DNA of 64,000 nt, taken from NCBI RefSeq assembly GCF_037975245.1, contig NC_092576.1, positions 43,221,611 to 43,285,610 on the forward strand. The letters are read 5' to 3'. Below the pieces are notes generated by a model, which searched no databases, was not told the DNA's origin, and was given only the letters and a program-made list of their open reading frames with translations. Source of the stretch: Apostichopus japonicus (lineage: Eukaryota; Echinodermata; Holothuroidea; Aspidochirotida; Stichopodidae). Shown here piece after piece: positions 45,380 through 60,300 of this stretch; within the stretch, counting starts at the first letter, position 1; each line of letters begins with the position of its first letter. The position numbers and the translations under genes were made by a program.

Positions 45380-48300
45380 GTAAAAGACTATCAGTCAAAA
45401 ATAAAAACAAATTGGACAACATATTTATTGTTTTCTCTGTCCTTGCATCAAAAATACTCTGTACTTCAAGACAATTGTTACATTTTTTTTTGGGGGGGGG
45501 AGGGTGTAGGGGGATTGAGCAGACATACATTTTAATACATAACTGAGCATGCAGCAAGACGGGCAGGGGTTGTGTATGCATTCATATGTTCAGTTACGTA
45601 GTTAATAAGCGTGCATTCTCAGTGGACTGCATTGTTAATATTTCTCTCGGAACGTACAGTAAATGTAGTAATTTACAATGCAGTAGCCATAACACAATTG
45701 TAGTATGCCATTCATTACTTGTCCTCAATCTCGAGTACAATCTGTACCTGTGTACTGGAGTATCTGTTTAAACTTTACTTGAAGAATTTGGTGGACACAA
45801 CCTTTTTTACGACCCATTAGACCTTCTAGTTTAAACCATAGCTGTCAAACGCACCGCCAAACTTGTTCAAATATTCTAGTATTTTGCTGCACGAGACAGA
45901 GCATCATAGGCCGTGCATTTCAAAGTAATAATAAACTTTAAGGGGCCGTACTCGACATTCAACTTGCATGGGTGTGTTTATTGAGTAGAGGCAGATAAGT
46001 AAATATTGGACTAGGGTAGAAGAGGTTGACTGTGTGTGCTTACCATATCCTATGCAAAACACACTAAGCTGCATAGTGCAGATGGAACAATTAGGATTAG
46101 GAAATTCTAGAATTAAACACTGACTTGTTTCCGAGTCGCAGGTTTTGGTCGTTTCAAGTCGACCTACCTGACCATTGGCCTATTCTTGTGAATCAACAAT
46201 TATCAAATTTGCTTGTATTCAAATACGGAGAGTTTGATAGAAACGATTGATTTGAGACACCTGTATGTTTGTCAAATTGAGTCAAAATGCCTTTGAGCAT
46301 TAATTAATAATTTCCGCCTCGCCCCGATGAAAACCTTACGATTTTACAAATACATAAACCAGCCTATTATCACAGACTGGTACAATATCTGCTAACAATA
46401 TAGGTAACTAACTACATGGATTAAGTGACGCATGCATGCAAATGTCGTGTTTGAGTTATGTCGTGGTAGTAATATGTATATATGAAGACAGTACACAAAC
46501 CCAATTACCATTTTTGACTGACAGCATGATAGTTCAGCACATGTGGAAAAATAGTGAAAAGCAAACAATAACGTTCACCTATCGATAACCTGTGGAAAAG
46601 TTACGCTTAGTATCTTTCTGACGTGCATACAATCTTTGCGTTGTTAATTTGCAATTGCGGGAAAATATCTTCTCATACTTATGTTCGCTTTAGCTTGATG
46701 TTTTATTTTCTTTCGTGTTAAATCGTATGTAGGGGAGGAAGGTGTGGGCGTTTTTCATGATTGCACATATCGTGTGCATCACGTAACTATGACTGTATGT
46801 CTTGTTTATCATGCAAGCTACAATTAAAACAGCAAACATATGTTTTGAAGAATCTCTTTGCATCGCCTTCATTTGTTTCTGTGTCGCAGGTTTTGGTCGT
46901 TTTAAAAATGATCTAGCTGATTATCTGGATCTTCGCGTGATTAAGAAAATATCAAATTTGCTTGAATTAAAATCTGGAAAGATTGAACGCATCAAGAGAT
47001 CCGAGACACCTGGCCACGACATGGTGGATCTTTTGGAGAATCGAGGAGTTATAGCACCTACTGGTATTTCAGATCTTGTGGACATGGTACACAAATTGAA
47101 TCTGCCTGGTCTCGCTGAGAGAATACAAAAGTCTTTCCAAGCAACGAAAGGCCAGAGTCTTCCTCTCGAAGGTAATCATCTGTTCAAAATATTAATGTCA
47201 TGCTTGAAGTAACTCACACAAGAGAAAAAAAAGTCACCAAAGTACTGAAGATCGGGCTATATCGTGAACAAGTGTTGCTATAACTCGTAGCTTTGACAAC
47301 AATAATTCTCATTTTCATAGAAACCGATAAGCTTTGACTAACTTGACTATCTAAAATGAAGGGTTTGAGGTTGAAAACAAGAACAGCCAGATAAAGGAGA
47401 AAATGTGTGATGTCTCGGAGTATCATAATAAAGATAATGTAAGAACTGATCTTGTATGTAGCAGGAAGCTAACTAGAAAATAACAAGTCCCTATATATAT
47501 GTATTTACTCTATGCTCTGAGAAAAAGATCGTTGACTGAGATTTGAAGAGAAATGCGGCCTTTTTTAAATACATAAAATGAACATCCACCGAGGGACAAT
47601 AAATAAAGAAAAGTTAAACCCTTTGACTGCAGCGATATTCAAAGTGTATTAATGAAATAACGTTGCGTGTATGCTCTCCATAATAATTGTTAGATGGTAA
47701 CCGTTGATAGTGATCTTGTTTGCTCATTGTGTTGCGCGTTTTAATAGAAAGCAAGCATATTTCAAACTACTCTGGACTGCACTTGTTTATATATTATATT
47801 AGGAGTGAACGAGTCAGAATGAAAATGTTCAAAACTGCATTTTCTGACAGCAGCCAATGTCCTCCTGTGTTAACAAAGGAAAGTAGGAAAATTTTACATT
47901 GTTTTTGTGTAAAGTTTAATGGTATTCCTCCTACTAGTCTGTCTTTAGCAGAAACATGCATATATTTTTTGGTTTATTCCTCTACTAATTCGTATCGACA
48001 GGTAATATGAGCCTCATCATCTGTTCCAGTCAAAGTATCAATTCATGTTGTTTGAATTGAATACCTGCATATGGGATACATGTGCTAGCTAAAATCAATC
48101 ATGTGTGCTCCAGGAACATAGACCTACACCATTTTAAGACAATAGAGAATTGATACGGATTTTGTGACAAACTCTGCTTTTCTATACAGATTTAATTCAA
48201 GTAAATACCATGTGTCTATTAATATAGAACAGTGTTTTCTGTATTCATATAGGTTAAGCCATTTTTTGGGGGCTTTTGATCGTAATCGTAACCGTTGCAT

Positions 48301-51300
48301 TCATGGTGGGGTTGGTGGGCGCGCGTGTGTGGGTGTGCGTGTTTGTGACGGCCAACTTGTTAACACGATATCTGCAGAGGAGAAGGTTCTACCAACTTGA
48401 TATTTGGTTTATTGCAGTACCACATTACATACAAAAAGCTCATGAGGGTTACCAGGAACCAAATTGTAAAAACCTTGTAAACAATATGTCAAGGTAAACT
48501 TAGGTATATCTCATTTCTTTAAATGTTTATAAAAAACACATTGAATACATCAAGCCAATAGTTTAGGTGGAGATCAAAAGTCATGTAGAGTCACTAGAAG
48601 TCAAATTGTATAAACCTTTTAATCATGATATCTCACGTAGGGAAGTTTCGGCGACCTCACATTTTATGTGTAAAAGTACCAGATTAAATTCAATAAGCTT
48701 AATTTTTGGGTAGAGTTCAAAGGCCATTTGAGGTCATCATATGTCAAATTTTGAAACCCTTTTAAACGATATATCAATATTGGAGTCTTGGGCAGACCTC
48801 ATATTTAGTGTGTAAAAGTACTACATCGAATACAAGAAGCCAATAGTTTTGAGGGAGATCAAAAGTCATTTAGGGTCAACAGAAGTCAAATTTTATTAAC
48901 CTTTTAAACATGATATCTCACGTAGGGAAGTTTCGGCAGACCTCACATTTTACGTTTAAAAGTACCAGATTAAGTTCAATAAGCTTAATTTTTGGGTAGA
49001 GTTCAAAGGCCATTTGGGGTCATCATATGTCAAATTGTGAAACCCTTGTAAACGATATCTCAATATTGGAGTCTTGGACAGACCTCATATTTAGTGTGTA
49101 GAAGTACTACAATGAGCAAAATAAGCCTATTGGTTTTTGATTTTTGTGGAGTTCAAATGCCATTTGGGGTCAACAACACAGAAACGCATTTCCTTTACTC
49201 CCTTCTTAACTGTCTTTCTACACTAAAACACATTCCTAAACCTAATATTACAAGAGAAGTTTAAACAGATCACATATTTGGTAGGTAAATTTACCATATT
49301 GAGTACTTGAAGACTGAAGTTGTTGGCGGAGGTCAATGGTCGTGAGTTCACCAGTTTCAATGAAGGCAGCTGTCATATTTAGTATGTCGATGTATCACAT
49401 TTAGTGCAAGACACCTGTTGTTGAGGTCAACAGTCATTTAAATGACAGCCAGTGTCATTGTGAATTTATATACATTACACTGTTTCCATTGTATTAATAT
49501 GATCAAGTATGCTGTACACTCTCACTATACATGATGTCATGTTAAATGACTCATGGGATTCATGTTACATGCCTCACGTTACATCATCGACACCACAATG
49601 CATTTTTGCCATTCAGTTTTATTTTTTAATGTTATTGCGTTATAGAGACGATCCTAATGAATTGTAACGGGAAATGTCGTTACCAAGTAAAAAGAGTAAA
49701 TTAAAATTTCTGTCCGTAGAATTCCACATTATAATATTCTATCGAGTACCCACAGGCTAAGTGACGTACAACGTCTGCATGTTATAACAGTGGACAGACA
49801 GGTTAACCATCATATGAGAGCATGCAAGACATGGAAGTATTGCCACAAGGTGATGATCACATTCTTTCACTAAAAAAAATGAACTATAGAGTTACATTGA
49901 CAGTTTCACACTCTATAGAGTGAGATGACGTAATTATGTTAAATGCCCAATGCTATCGGTAGAGAATAGTACCTCTTGGTTTGATACTTAGCCTAAAGCA
50001 GCTCTTTGCGTTCTTTTCTATGATTTTCACGATACCATAACGACATACATAACTAGCCTTTCACATTGCCGGCGTCGTTAGCAAACCTGTACACCAATAT
50101 GTACTACAACATAATACTTTCTTTGTGTACATTGTGTATGGCAGTGATACCGGTGCAACGTTTTTGGATTGCTGTGAATTAATCAATTTTAAGCAACGGC
50201 TCATAAATAAACATATTAGCTTTTCAGCACTCGGTCAGTTGGGACAATTTCATAATTCTCATATCTCTCTAAACTGGACTCCAATATCATGCTCTCAAAT
50301 CATCGATATTGTCAGTAAAAACGGTTCCAAACTTGATCTGATAAAAACAAGATATTCATACTGTTCGTACTGACAGTATGAGTGCTCTGAAAGCCGAACG
50401 AAACACTACAGTATAGAAAAAAATTGTCTCAACTAGGTGCACTGATTTGTTAAATTCAAACTAGTGGATTTGGGGAACTGCATGTGATTAATTTTAAATG
50501 AGGAATTTGTCGGAAGACACTACTCATTATCTGAAAAAGTCCTTTATTACTCGCAAATTAGTGCTATTGGCAGGGAACAAATACTTAGGTTATATCGTAG
50601 TTTGCTGTTTTGATTTTAATTTAATTCAAAATATATATTGACAAAGTAATGTCATATGTAAATCAAACTTTGGAAAGTGAAAGGGATTACCAGGTCATTA
50701 GAGTTTGATCGATACGTTTAAAGTATTCAGTAAATATCACTAACGCATCCGCTGTTAAAACTTTCCTTCACATCTGAACGAGTGCTCCGTGTGCTAATTG
50801 TGTGTCCTTTATTTGCTTTCTTTATTTTCAACAGGTTTTGGTAGTTTTAAAGTTGCACTTGCTGGCGTTCTGACTGTTGCAATTGTTCTTCAACTTGCTA
50901 CATTCTTTGAATATCCGCCTGTTATCATAGAGGAGCTGGGCACTGCAGCAAGTGCTGGCCTTCTCATGATTCGTTATATGGAAGAGAGAGGACATATACA
51001 GCCAACAAATATCCTGGAACTTCTGAGTGCTCTGAAGAAAATTGGTAATTCTGGGACCGTGGAACGTGTAAAAAAGCTGTATGAAGAACATACAGGGATA
51101 CTATTTCTCAATGATGGTCAGTCTAAGGCTCAGAAAGAAGGTACTGTAACCTAAATCATATCATTAAATGTGTATGTTCATGTAGCACTGGCAGAATATA
51201 ATGCGCATGTCTCCTATCGATTTACTGCCATTTACTAAGGAATTGATATAATCTTATTGGGGAATCGGTTATTTACTAAGGATTTGTGATTTCATTTACA

Positions 51301-54300
51301 AATCTCCATGCACTCGAGGCTATTCAGAAGTTGTTTTTAGGTAAATCGGATATTTTAACCTGTAACGTATAACACTCTACTTTCGACAGAAAGTGAAGTT
51401 TGAAAAAAAAAATAGCTGGAGATGTATGGTTCTTTTAACAATTGAAGATGAAAACGTTTGCGTGTAATAATAAAACAATGTGATTGAGTGCATAATATCT
51501 TAATAATATAACTTTGATATTCTCGATGATGAGGTCAATGCCGATTTGTTACTAAACTTCTTATGTATTTGCTACACATACACACTTTAATGTTCCATTG
51601 CCTCATTTTTTCTTACAAAAATTGCACTGTGACATTGTGTAAAAAATAAGTTTGTGGCTTATTCTATGAATGAAACGAGACTGAAGGTGTGTTCTTTTTT
51701 AATCATTAATCGCAGAGAAGAATTAAACAACATATTCCAGTCAAATTCATACTTCGAACTTATCCCAATTACAATTGGCTTTATAATTCGTAATTCTATG
51801 TTAACTTCTTTGAACGAGTGAGGACGATACTGTTATCAGTTTTTTTTTTTTTTTTTTTTTTTATCGTTCGTTGCGCCTTAAATTTGTTTTCTACCTCTGG
51901 GTATAAATGTAGTAATTTCCTTACTTAAAATATTACATGACAATGATATTTGACAACTGATACCACAAATATTAGAACTGGGGCTGACTTTTCTGTTTAG
52001 GATCCCGACTGGAGCCGACTTACAACCGGTAAAGACATGACCAGTACCAATATTAAGTTCACGCACAGTGCCCGACTATCCATGATTTTCTAAGTAATGA
52101 CAATTGCGTAGAGTTGTAATAGTTGTACATTGTGCGGCAGGATGTAGATAACTCTCCCGCACGGCTCAATGTATTGTAGTAAATTGTTATCTTAGCTTGT
52201 GTGAAGATCTGCTAACTTGTAATACGCCATTTGTTTCCTAATACAGATAAACTAAAGATCTTCACGAACTATTTAAAACACAAATACGCCCTGTGGTACA
52301 ATAGAATTCAGCCAATTCCATACATACGAGAGAAGATATGTTGCGTTGATGATATATATGTTGAGTCTGGTTTAGAACTTGTTCACCAACCACCTTCCTT
52401 CAAACATAACTCGCAATCATTTAAAGAATCAGGTTTATTGAGTTTGAAATCATTCCGAGACATGTTTGACAGTGATAAAATTCCATCTAACCGAATCTTA
52501 TTGGAAGGAGACCCTGGTTACGGTAAATCAACCCTTACTCTTCAAGCTGCATATGACTGGTGTTTGGGAAATGTTGCATTGCCACTCAAAACTGTCGCTG
52601 TTTTCATTCTGCTGCCACTTAGGCTTCTGGGAAATATTTCTTCAATATTTGAAGCTATTCGTGTTGTCTTGATGCCACCGGAATCACCTCTGACGGATGA
52701 TGACATCCTGGAAATATTGAGACATAGTTTATCTGTGGTTATTGTGTTGGATGGATATGATGAGTATCCTAATAGGAATAGTGTTAAAGAAACTGACGTC
52801 ATGAAGATGATAGCTGGAAAGATGTTCCCTAATGTCAAGGTTGTGGTATCCACTAGATCATCTTCATTACCAACATATTTAGATCCAACAACTGTTACTA
52901 TTAGATTGACTGGATTCGATGAAAAGTCGAGGGATGAGTACATTCAACGAACAGTTACTGATGGTGACCAGGAAGCAAGTAGACGGATAACAAATGCTTT
53001 GAACAGTAGTCCAATTCTAAATGATATTTGCCAGGTCCCAATGTTCTGCGTCCTATTTGCCCATGTTGCCAATGATCAAGGAGGTGTAATCGAATTTAGT
53101 TCAGTGACGAGTTTCTTCAAATACGTGATAGACTGTTTCTACAGTCACATGTGGAGGAAAGATAATAAGGAACCAATTCATCAGTCAATAAGTGAATACT
53201 CCAAACTGAACAGACTTGCGTTTGATGGTCTCACTGGAAACGCACAAATGATTGCTTGGCCCAAACATACCTTCATCGACACAGTTGGAAAGGATTGCTA
53301 TGAAGAACTTTCATACATCGGCATTCTTATTGTAGAAAAAACTAATGAAATAATCAACGAACCAGAAGAATATGATATTCATCACATAAAACAAAATGAA
53401 CTCGTCCGTTTCTATCACAAACTATTTGCTGAATGGTATGCCGCTAGGTATTTGTCGTCGTACGCCGGGAGCTTTTGGCCTTTCTGGCTTAAATATAACC
53501 TAAACAAAATTAATCCTGTCGATCTTCAATTTGTGTTTCGTTTTGCTTGTGGACTGAACAAAATAGCCTCGAGACGAATAATCAAATATTTGAAAAGTGT
53601 GGAAGGAGGAGCGTCATTTGCATCTCTATGTCTTTTCGAACAGCCAGATAATCCAGAGGAGGTCGTTGAATCTGTGAAGGGATTGTGTTCTGATGGCATG
53701 ATAATACGATCTTCTGACAGCAGACTCTTACAAAGATCAAATATACAGCTTCTTGAAATTGCATCGAGGAAAAAGGTACTCACAGGTTATAACCATATGT
53801 TGCACCGTTAACGTTTAGTGCCATATTCGACAAAATGCAAGCAATGGCGTATTCTGTATTTTCCGATTCCACCTTTGTGTTAGGTTGGTTGAATATAGGC
53901 CTATATTTCATTTAGGTGCCAAATTGTCGGCAGAGCGTGGTTACGTGGTAACAAATATTTCCAAACAATTATTAATGTCTTGAAATCCAAAATAGCTTTG
54001 GGAAGCAAAGGTAGCATACTTTTGTTTTTGGTTGTTTATTTTGTCAAATAAATTTTATACCAATAATAGCCAAAATGAACTACGGTGTGACAGATTTCAT
54101 AGTGTTAATGTCAAACAAAACGTTTCACGAAGAATATAAGCTGTGTAAGTCATCATATTAACATGCAGTTTTATCGGCATTAAAATTAGTAGTACACATC
54201 ATAAAACCTGTACGAAGCATACGGCAGTTCATTAAAGCTAGAGAAGCTGTCCTGAACGAAAAACAAAAGCAGCTTATATAATTAAAAAACAAATGATTTG

Positions 54301-57300
54301 TGCTCAACTGTTTATGTTTTTCACTGGTCAATATAATTGTCTGTTCAAGCAGGTGATACGTTCCAACTTACAATTTGTTAAGATCACAGTCAAGTTTCCT
54401 TGTTCAAAATACAGATGTTGATTTACGACTACAACATCAATTAACCAACGAGTCTGTATCCAGATTTGGCGTGAAGAAGAAACATGATTTACATGTATTG
54501 TAAAGAAAATGTGATTATTTGTAAGCCAACATTTCACCGTAATTATCTTTAGATCGAAGTTCCCTGCCTCCAATTTGACCACAGTTTTAAGGTAGCACAG
54601 CAGAATGAGGTAACCCTGGAATCCGGACTTAGTCTTCCCGTGTTATTATCAATTGAGAAACTGGTATTCACAACACAAGCAGAACACGAAATTTCACAGG
54701 AAAACATGTTAGGAGTGGTCAAATATGGACAACGGTGTCTTCAGCTGAAAACCTTAGCGTGAGTAAACAGTTTATAAGAATTATAATAGGTCATATTTCA
54801 ACGCTTTTATATGGATTAATCCAAATAGTACAAAAGTGGGTAACTTCTTTGAATAAAGGTAGTGCATTATTTTACAAGCTATAGTTCAATTCCTGTTAGT
54901 TCAGCAAACACATTTGCCTTCTTTGAAATACGTTATTGATGTTTTCAATTTGAGTGTTGTTTTAAAGTTTTATGTTCGAACATGTGAATATAAAAGATGT
55001 AGATATTTTTTTTTATTTAATCACAGATTCCATGGTAAATTTGTATTACCTCTGTCCTTAACCGTAGAGACATTGACATCGAACATGAATTCAAGAAACA
55101 TTACAAGTAAGAATATTCCACAACAGCTTACAAATATTTTTATAAATGTATAGTATATTTAACTACATTTCATGTATTTAATAATCGATTAATATCAATT
55201 TACAACTCAAATCGACAGCAGAATGTTAAGCAATTAACACATATATGACGACAGTTTCAAAAGTACTAAAAATTAACGTTTCAAACTTTATCACACTAAA
55301 ATAATTTTATAACGTTTTCTTTCCAGTATTCTGGCAACTTTTGGAGTATATCTTCCAGTTAGATGTTTCCTCTGGAAAATGGCGACTGAGCTCAATGGAA
55401 TCTTTGACTTCCGGTGTAAGTATATGGGTAAACATTTGTTCTGTCATATGAATGTCCTATATATTTCATAGCAAATGCACATTCTGTGGAATATAAAAGG
55501 TAGCAAGTGTTCAGTAATGATGAAGGCTAGCCATGAAAACTTTTAGGATGCAATACAAATATCCAGCACAAAACAATGTTTCACTTCGTCCAATGTTGAT
55601 ATTACGCCATGCTAGATGAGAACATTGTCTTCATATCCTGCTAGTGTATGTCATGATGCTATTTAAGACTTCTCTGTGATTGAAATGTATACTTCCCTTC
55701 TGCTAATAATGTAGTTAGTGTGTTTCGTAGTAAGAAGGAAGCGCAAAAAGCATGACTATCCACGAAATTGAAACCGTCCATTTTGGAATGAAACTACCTG
55801 GATTTAACAGACTAATAGCGAAAGATTTTTTCTTCATATGTCTTAATGTTTCAGTCTGAACCTGATGATAGCTTTTGTAGTTACATCAAGCAATCGGCAA
55901 ACTAGATTCTTGCGTCCGAATCTACAATTTTCATTTATCAGTTTACTTGTTGCTGGAATGAAGGACTCCGAGCCAATGGTGTTTTATTTTGTTTTTCTGA
56001 ACAGATTGTTGAACCCAAGGAAGATATTGAGATGTTGAGAAGTGTCTGCTCCGGTGACATGACACTTCGACGTACTGATAGCAGACTCTTACAAAGAGTT
56101 AAAATTCAACTTCTTGAGATTGCATCAAGGCGTAGGGTAAATTGGTTTCATTCAACTATTATAACATAAAATTGCAAAACGATGTAAGTCAATAGACTCA
56201 TTTGGGATCTACTGAAGGTGGTAATGTACACTTTATTTTGCAGCAATACCTTTTTTATGTCTACATTTCATGGAAAAACATATCATTGGTTGAATTAATT
56301 CATACTGTCATTTGGGGTCTGATGATTTTTACGTGGGTCTCTCTTTCCGAACAGTAACAATTTTAAACTTTAAATTGCTAATTAAGTTCACACAATTGCC
56401 CCGGAAACGTATACAACATGACATCTCAGATGTATAGATATGATTTTAAACAAAAATATTCAACACAAGTTTTAAAGGTATTGGTCTAAGTTAATATGTT
56501 ACACACGCTAACAGCATCAGATAGAGTACAATGGGTATGGTGTTATCTATATATTATCTATGGTGTGTGTAAGGAGTTAAAAATTATGAATTTTTAGGAT
56601 TGAGAGTCACAAGTATCAACTTCGGCATGACCTTAAAAATACATTACTTATTCTTAATTGATATCTTTCAAATATTTCGAGGCAATAAATGTATTTCAAA
56701 TGTGGATGTCTTGAATCCAACTTAGCTTTGGGAAACAAAGGTAGCTCACTAAATTGCTTTTGGTTGTTTCCTTTTGTCAAATAAAATGTATAACATTAAT
56801 AGACAGTATCACATACGGTTTAACGGAAATAAAACAGTTCATGTCAAAAAACGGTTTCACGAAGAATATAAGCAGTGTACGTTATCATTATTACATGCAG
56901 TTGTCTAGACATTGAAGTACACATATTAAAAACCGTATATGGCATAATAACGTCCATTAAAGCTAGAGAAGTTGTCGTGAACGAAAAACTAAAGGAGCTT
57001 ATATAATTAGAAAACAAATGATTTGTGCTCAGCTGTTTATGTATTTCACTGTTCAAAATAATTGTCTGTTCAAGCAGGTGCTTCATTCCAAGTTACAACT
57101 TGTTAAGATCACCATCAAGCTCTCGTGTTCAAGATATTGATATTGATTTACAACTACAAAATCAATGAACCAACGAATCTGTATCCAGATTTGGCGTGAA
57201 GAAGGAACTTGATTTACATGTATGAAAGGGAAAATGTGAATATTTACAAGCCAACATTTCACCGTAATTATCTTTAGATCGGAGAATCCTGCCTCCAAAT

Positions 57301-60300
57301 AGACCACAGTTTCAAGTTAGCACTCCAGAATGAGATAACCCTGGAATCCGGACTGAGTGTTCCCGTTTTATCATCAATAGAGAAACTGGTATTCACAACA
57401 CAAGCAGAACACGAAATTTCACAGGAAAACATGTTAGGAGTGGTCAAATATGGACAACGGTGTCTTCAGCTGAAAACCTTAGCGTGAGTAAACAGTTCTT
57501 GAGAATAATAATGGGTCATATTTAAATGCTTTATATGGATTAATAACAATAGTAAATGTGAATAACTTCTTTGAATGAAGGTAGCGCATTATTTTACAAG
57601 CTATAGTTCAATTCCTGTTATTTCAGGGGAATACATTTGCCTTCTTTGAAATACGTTATTAATGTTTTCGATATGAGTGTTCTTTTAAAGTGTACTGTTT
57701 CGAACATATGACTGTTCTATTCCCCGTCACGGATGTAACCTCCAAGTATTTTCCTTCATGCCATTACTATATATAAAAGATGCAGAGTTTGTTTTTATTT
57801 AATCACAGATTCCATGGTAAATTTGTATTACCTCTGTCCTTAACCGAAGAGACATTGAAATCGAATATGAATTCAAAAGGGATCATCGGTAAGAATATTC
57901 CATATAATCATAACAATATTTTTAAATGTATAGTATATTTTATCTACATTTCAAATATTTAATAATCGATTCATATAAATTTACAATTCAAATTGACAGC
58001 AATATGTTAAGCAATTAACACATATATGACGACAGTTTCAAAAGAACTAAAAATAACGTTTCAAACTTTATCAAACTAAAGTGATTCATAACATTCTCTT
58101 TCCAGTATTCTGGACACTTTTGGAATATGTCTTTCAGTTAAATGTTTCCTCTGGAAAATGGCGACTGAGCTCAACGGAATCTTTGACTTCTGGTGTGAGT
58201 AAATGGATAAACATGTGTTATGCCATACGAAAATCCTATATATCTATTTTTTTCATCAAACGCATATTCTGTGGAAAACAAAATGTAGCAAGTGTTCGTA
58301 ATGATGGAAGCTAACCCTGAAAACATTTAGGATGAAATACAAAATACCCAGCACAGCACAATGTTTGACTTGGTTTAATGTTGATATAACGCCATGTTAG
58401 ATGAGAACATTGTCTTCATCCTGCTAGTGTATTCCATGATGCTATTAAGACTTCTCTGTACTTGAAATGTATAATCTCTATCCATGACATTGAAATCGTC
58501 TACTTTGTAATAAAACCACTTGGGTGTAAAATAGGAATAGCGAAAAAATTTGTTTTCTCATTTTTGTTTCTAAATGCTTCAGTCTGAACTTGAGGAGAAT
58601 TTTTGTAGTAACATCTACCAATCGGCAAATTAGATACATGCGTCCAATCGAAAATTTCCATTTCTCACTTTACTTGTTGAAAGTTGTTGGGTGGAAAGTC
58701 TCCGAGTCATTGGTGTCTTATTTTGATTTCCTTACCAGTTTGTTGAGCCCGAGGAGGATGTTGAGATGTTGAGAAGTGTTTGTTCCGGTGGCATGGCACT
58801 TAGACGTACTGATAGCAGACTCTTACAAAGAGCTAACATTCAATTTCTTGAGATTGCATCAAGGCATAAGGTAAATCAGTTTCATTCAAATATTTTAAAA
58901 TGCAATTGCAAAAATATGAAAAACAATAGAGTCGATCGGGATCTACCTAAATATGGTCACATAAACTCCATGTTGCAACAATTCGTTTTCATATGTCTAC
59001 AATACTGTATTAACAGATAATTGGTCGAATTAATTTTTGCTGTTTTGTTAGCTGATGATTTCTAGCGGGGGTCTCTCTTTCCGAATAGTAGCAATTAAAA
59101 ACTTATGTTTACAATTTTGCCCGGGAAACGTAACAAACATGACATGTTTTAATTAAATAAAGATGACAACATAACATCCAATTAAAATCCATTTTCTTAG
59201 TCAATGGGTATGTTGCATTGAGCAAAACATATTCGCTTACAAACTTAATTCATACAAATGTGGTTTCTATCTTTATCAAGATTCCATTATCCTGCCTGGT
59301 ACTCGATACATTTCGTGAAGCGGACCAGCACAGTATAACTCTGGAAAATGGAAACCATGTTCCTGTACTGGCTACTTTAGAGGAAATGCAACTCAGAACG
59401 GAAAAGAGAATCGAATTCACACAAGAACAAGCCGTCGGGCTACTTTGTTATGCACAACAATGTCCAAAATTGCAGAAAATCTCGTAATTTAACAAAGATT
59501 AAGCTTTACAATAGAGAAAGAAAATGTTTTCCATACTTTTATCCGAGAATTGAAAATCTATGTGAAATATGTGTCAACTATTGATGTATTATATATCTGA
59601 TTAGCTGTTGTGTATATTAAAAATTAGTTAATATACGTAATGCATGGTGGTTATTTGGATGTTAATATTATCTTACTCAACATTCCTACAAACAAATACA
59701 TGATAGTAAAAACGATCATATTCCATAACAGCTTGCATAGGTTCATGATTTATAAAATTGCAACAAACTTTAATTAAGAAGAAACACCATAGTTTATCGA
59801 TGAAAATTATCTTTTTTGTAATACTGATAAAGTACGGGATTTCTTCTTTCTACACAGATTCATCGATTGCTTGGTACCTTTGTGTTTTCCAAACGATTTC
59901 CTTTGGCCTTGTGAATCAAACACACTCAAAGGTGAGAGAAATTTAAAACATGACCATCACGCAACGAAACATTATGCTATTCTTTTGAACTAAGAATACA
60001 ATACGAGAGGAAAGATACTTTGCCAATGCGTTTACTAATCTAGGAGAACAGCTTCTTAAGTTTGAACTTATTTATAAAATGAAGGTACAAACAATGCAAA
60101 CAAAACCAATAGAACGGTCACCGTACATATATGTTCATTTCTCGGCAGTCTTATGGAAACCAGGGGAACAAGAATTTGACTTAAATTTCACAAGAGGTAG
60201 ATGGACGTTGGTATCCCAGGAGTACCTGACTCTTGAAGTAAGTATTTTAAACTGCACAATAAGTAGTAGCTAGATTGCTCTTGCGAAAAATAGTGACATT

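Noticed and set aside
46802-46889. Upstream extension of the DED 1 exon (MFIMQATIKTANI...)
   Set aside because: It is intronic; a good pyrimidine-rich acceptor (TGTGTCGCAG) lies at 46889 and the phase matches the first exon only from 46890.
48255-49480. Possible CRISPR-like or regulatory tandem array
   Set aside because: Units are long, degenerate and contiguous with no unique spacers, in an animal intron; it is a satellite-like repeat.
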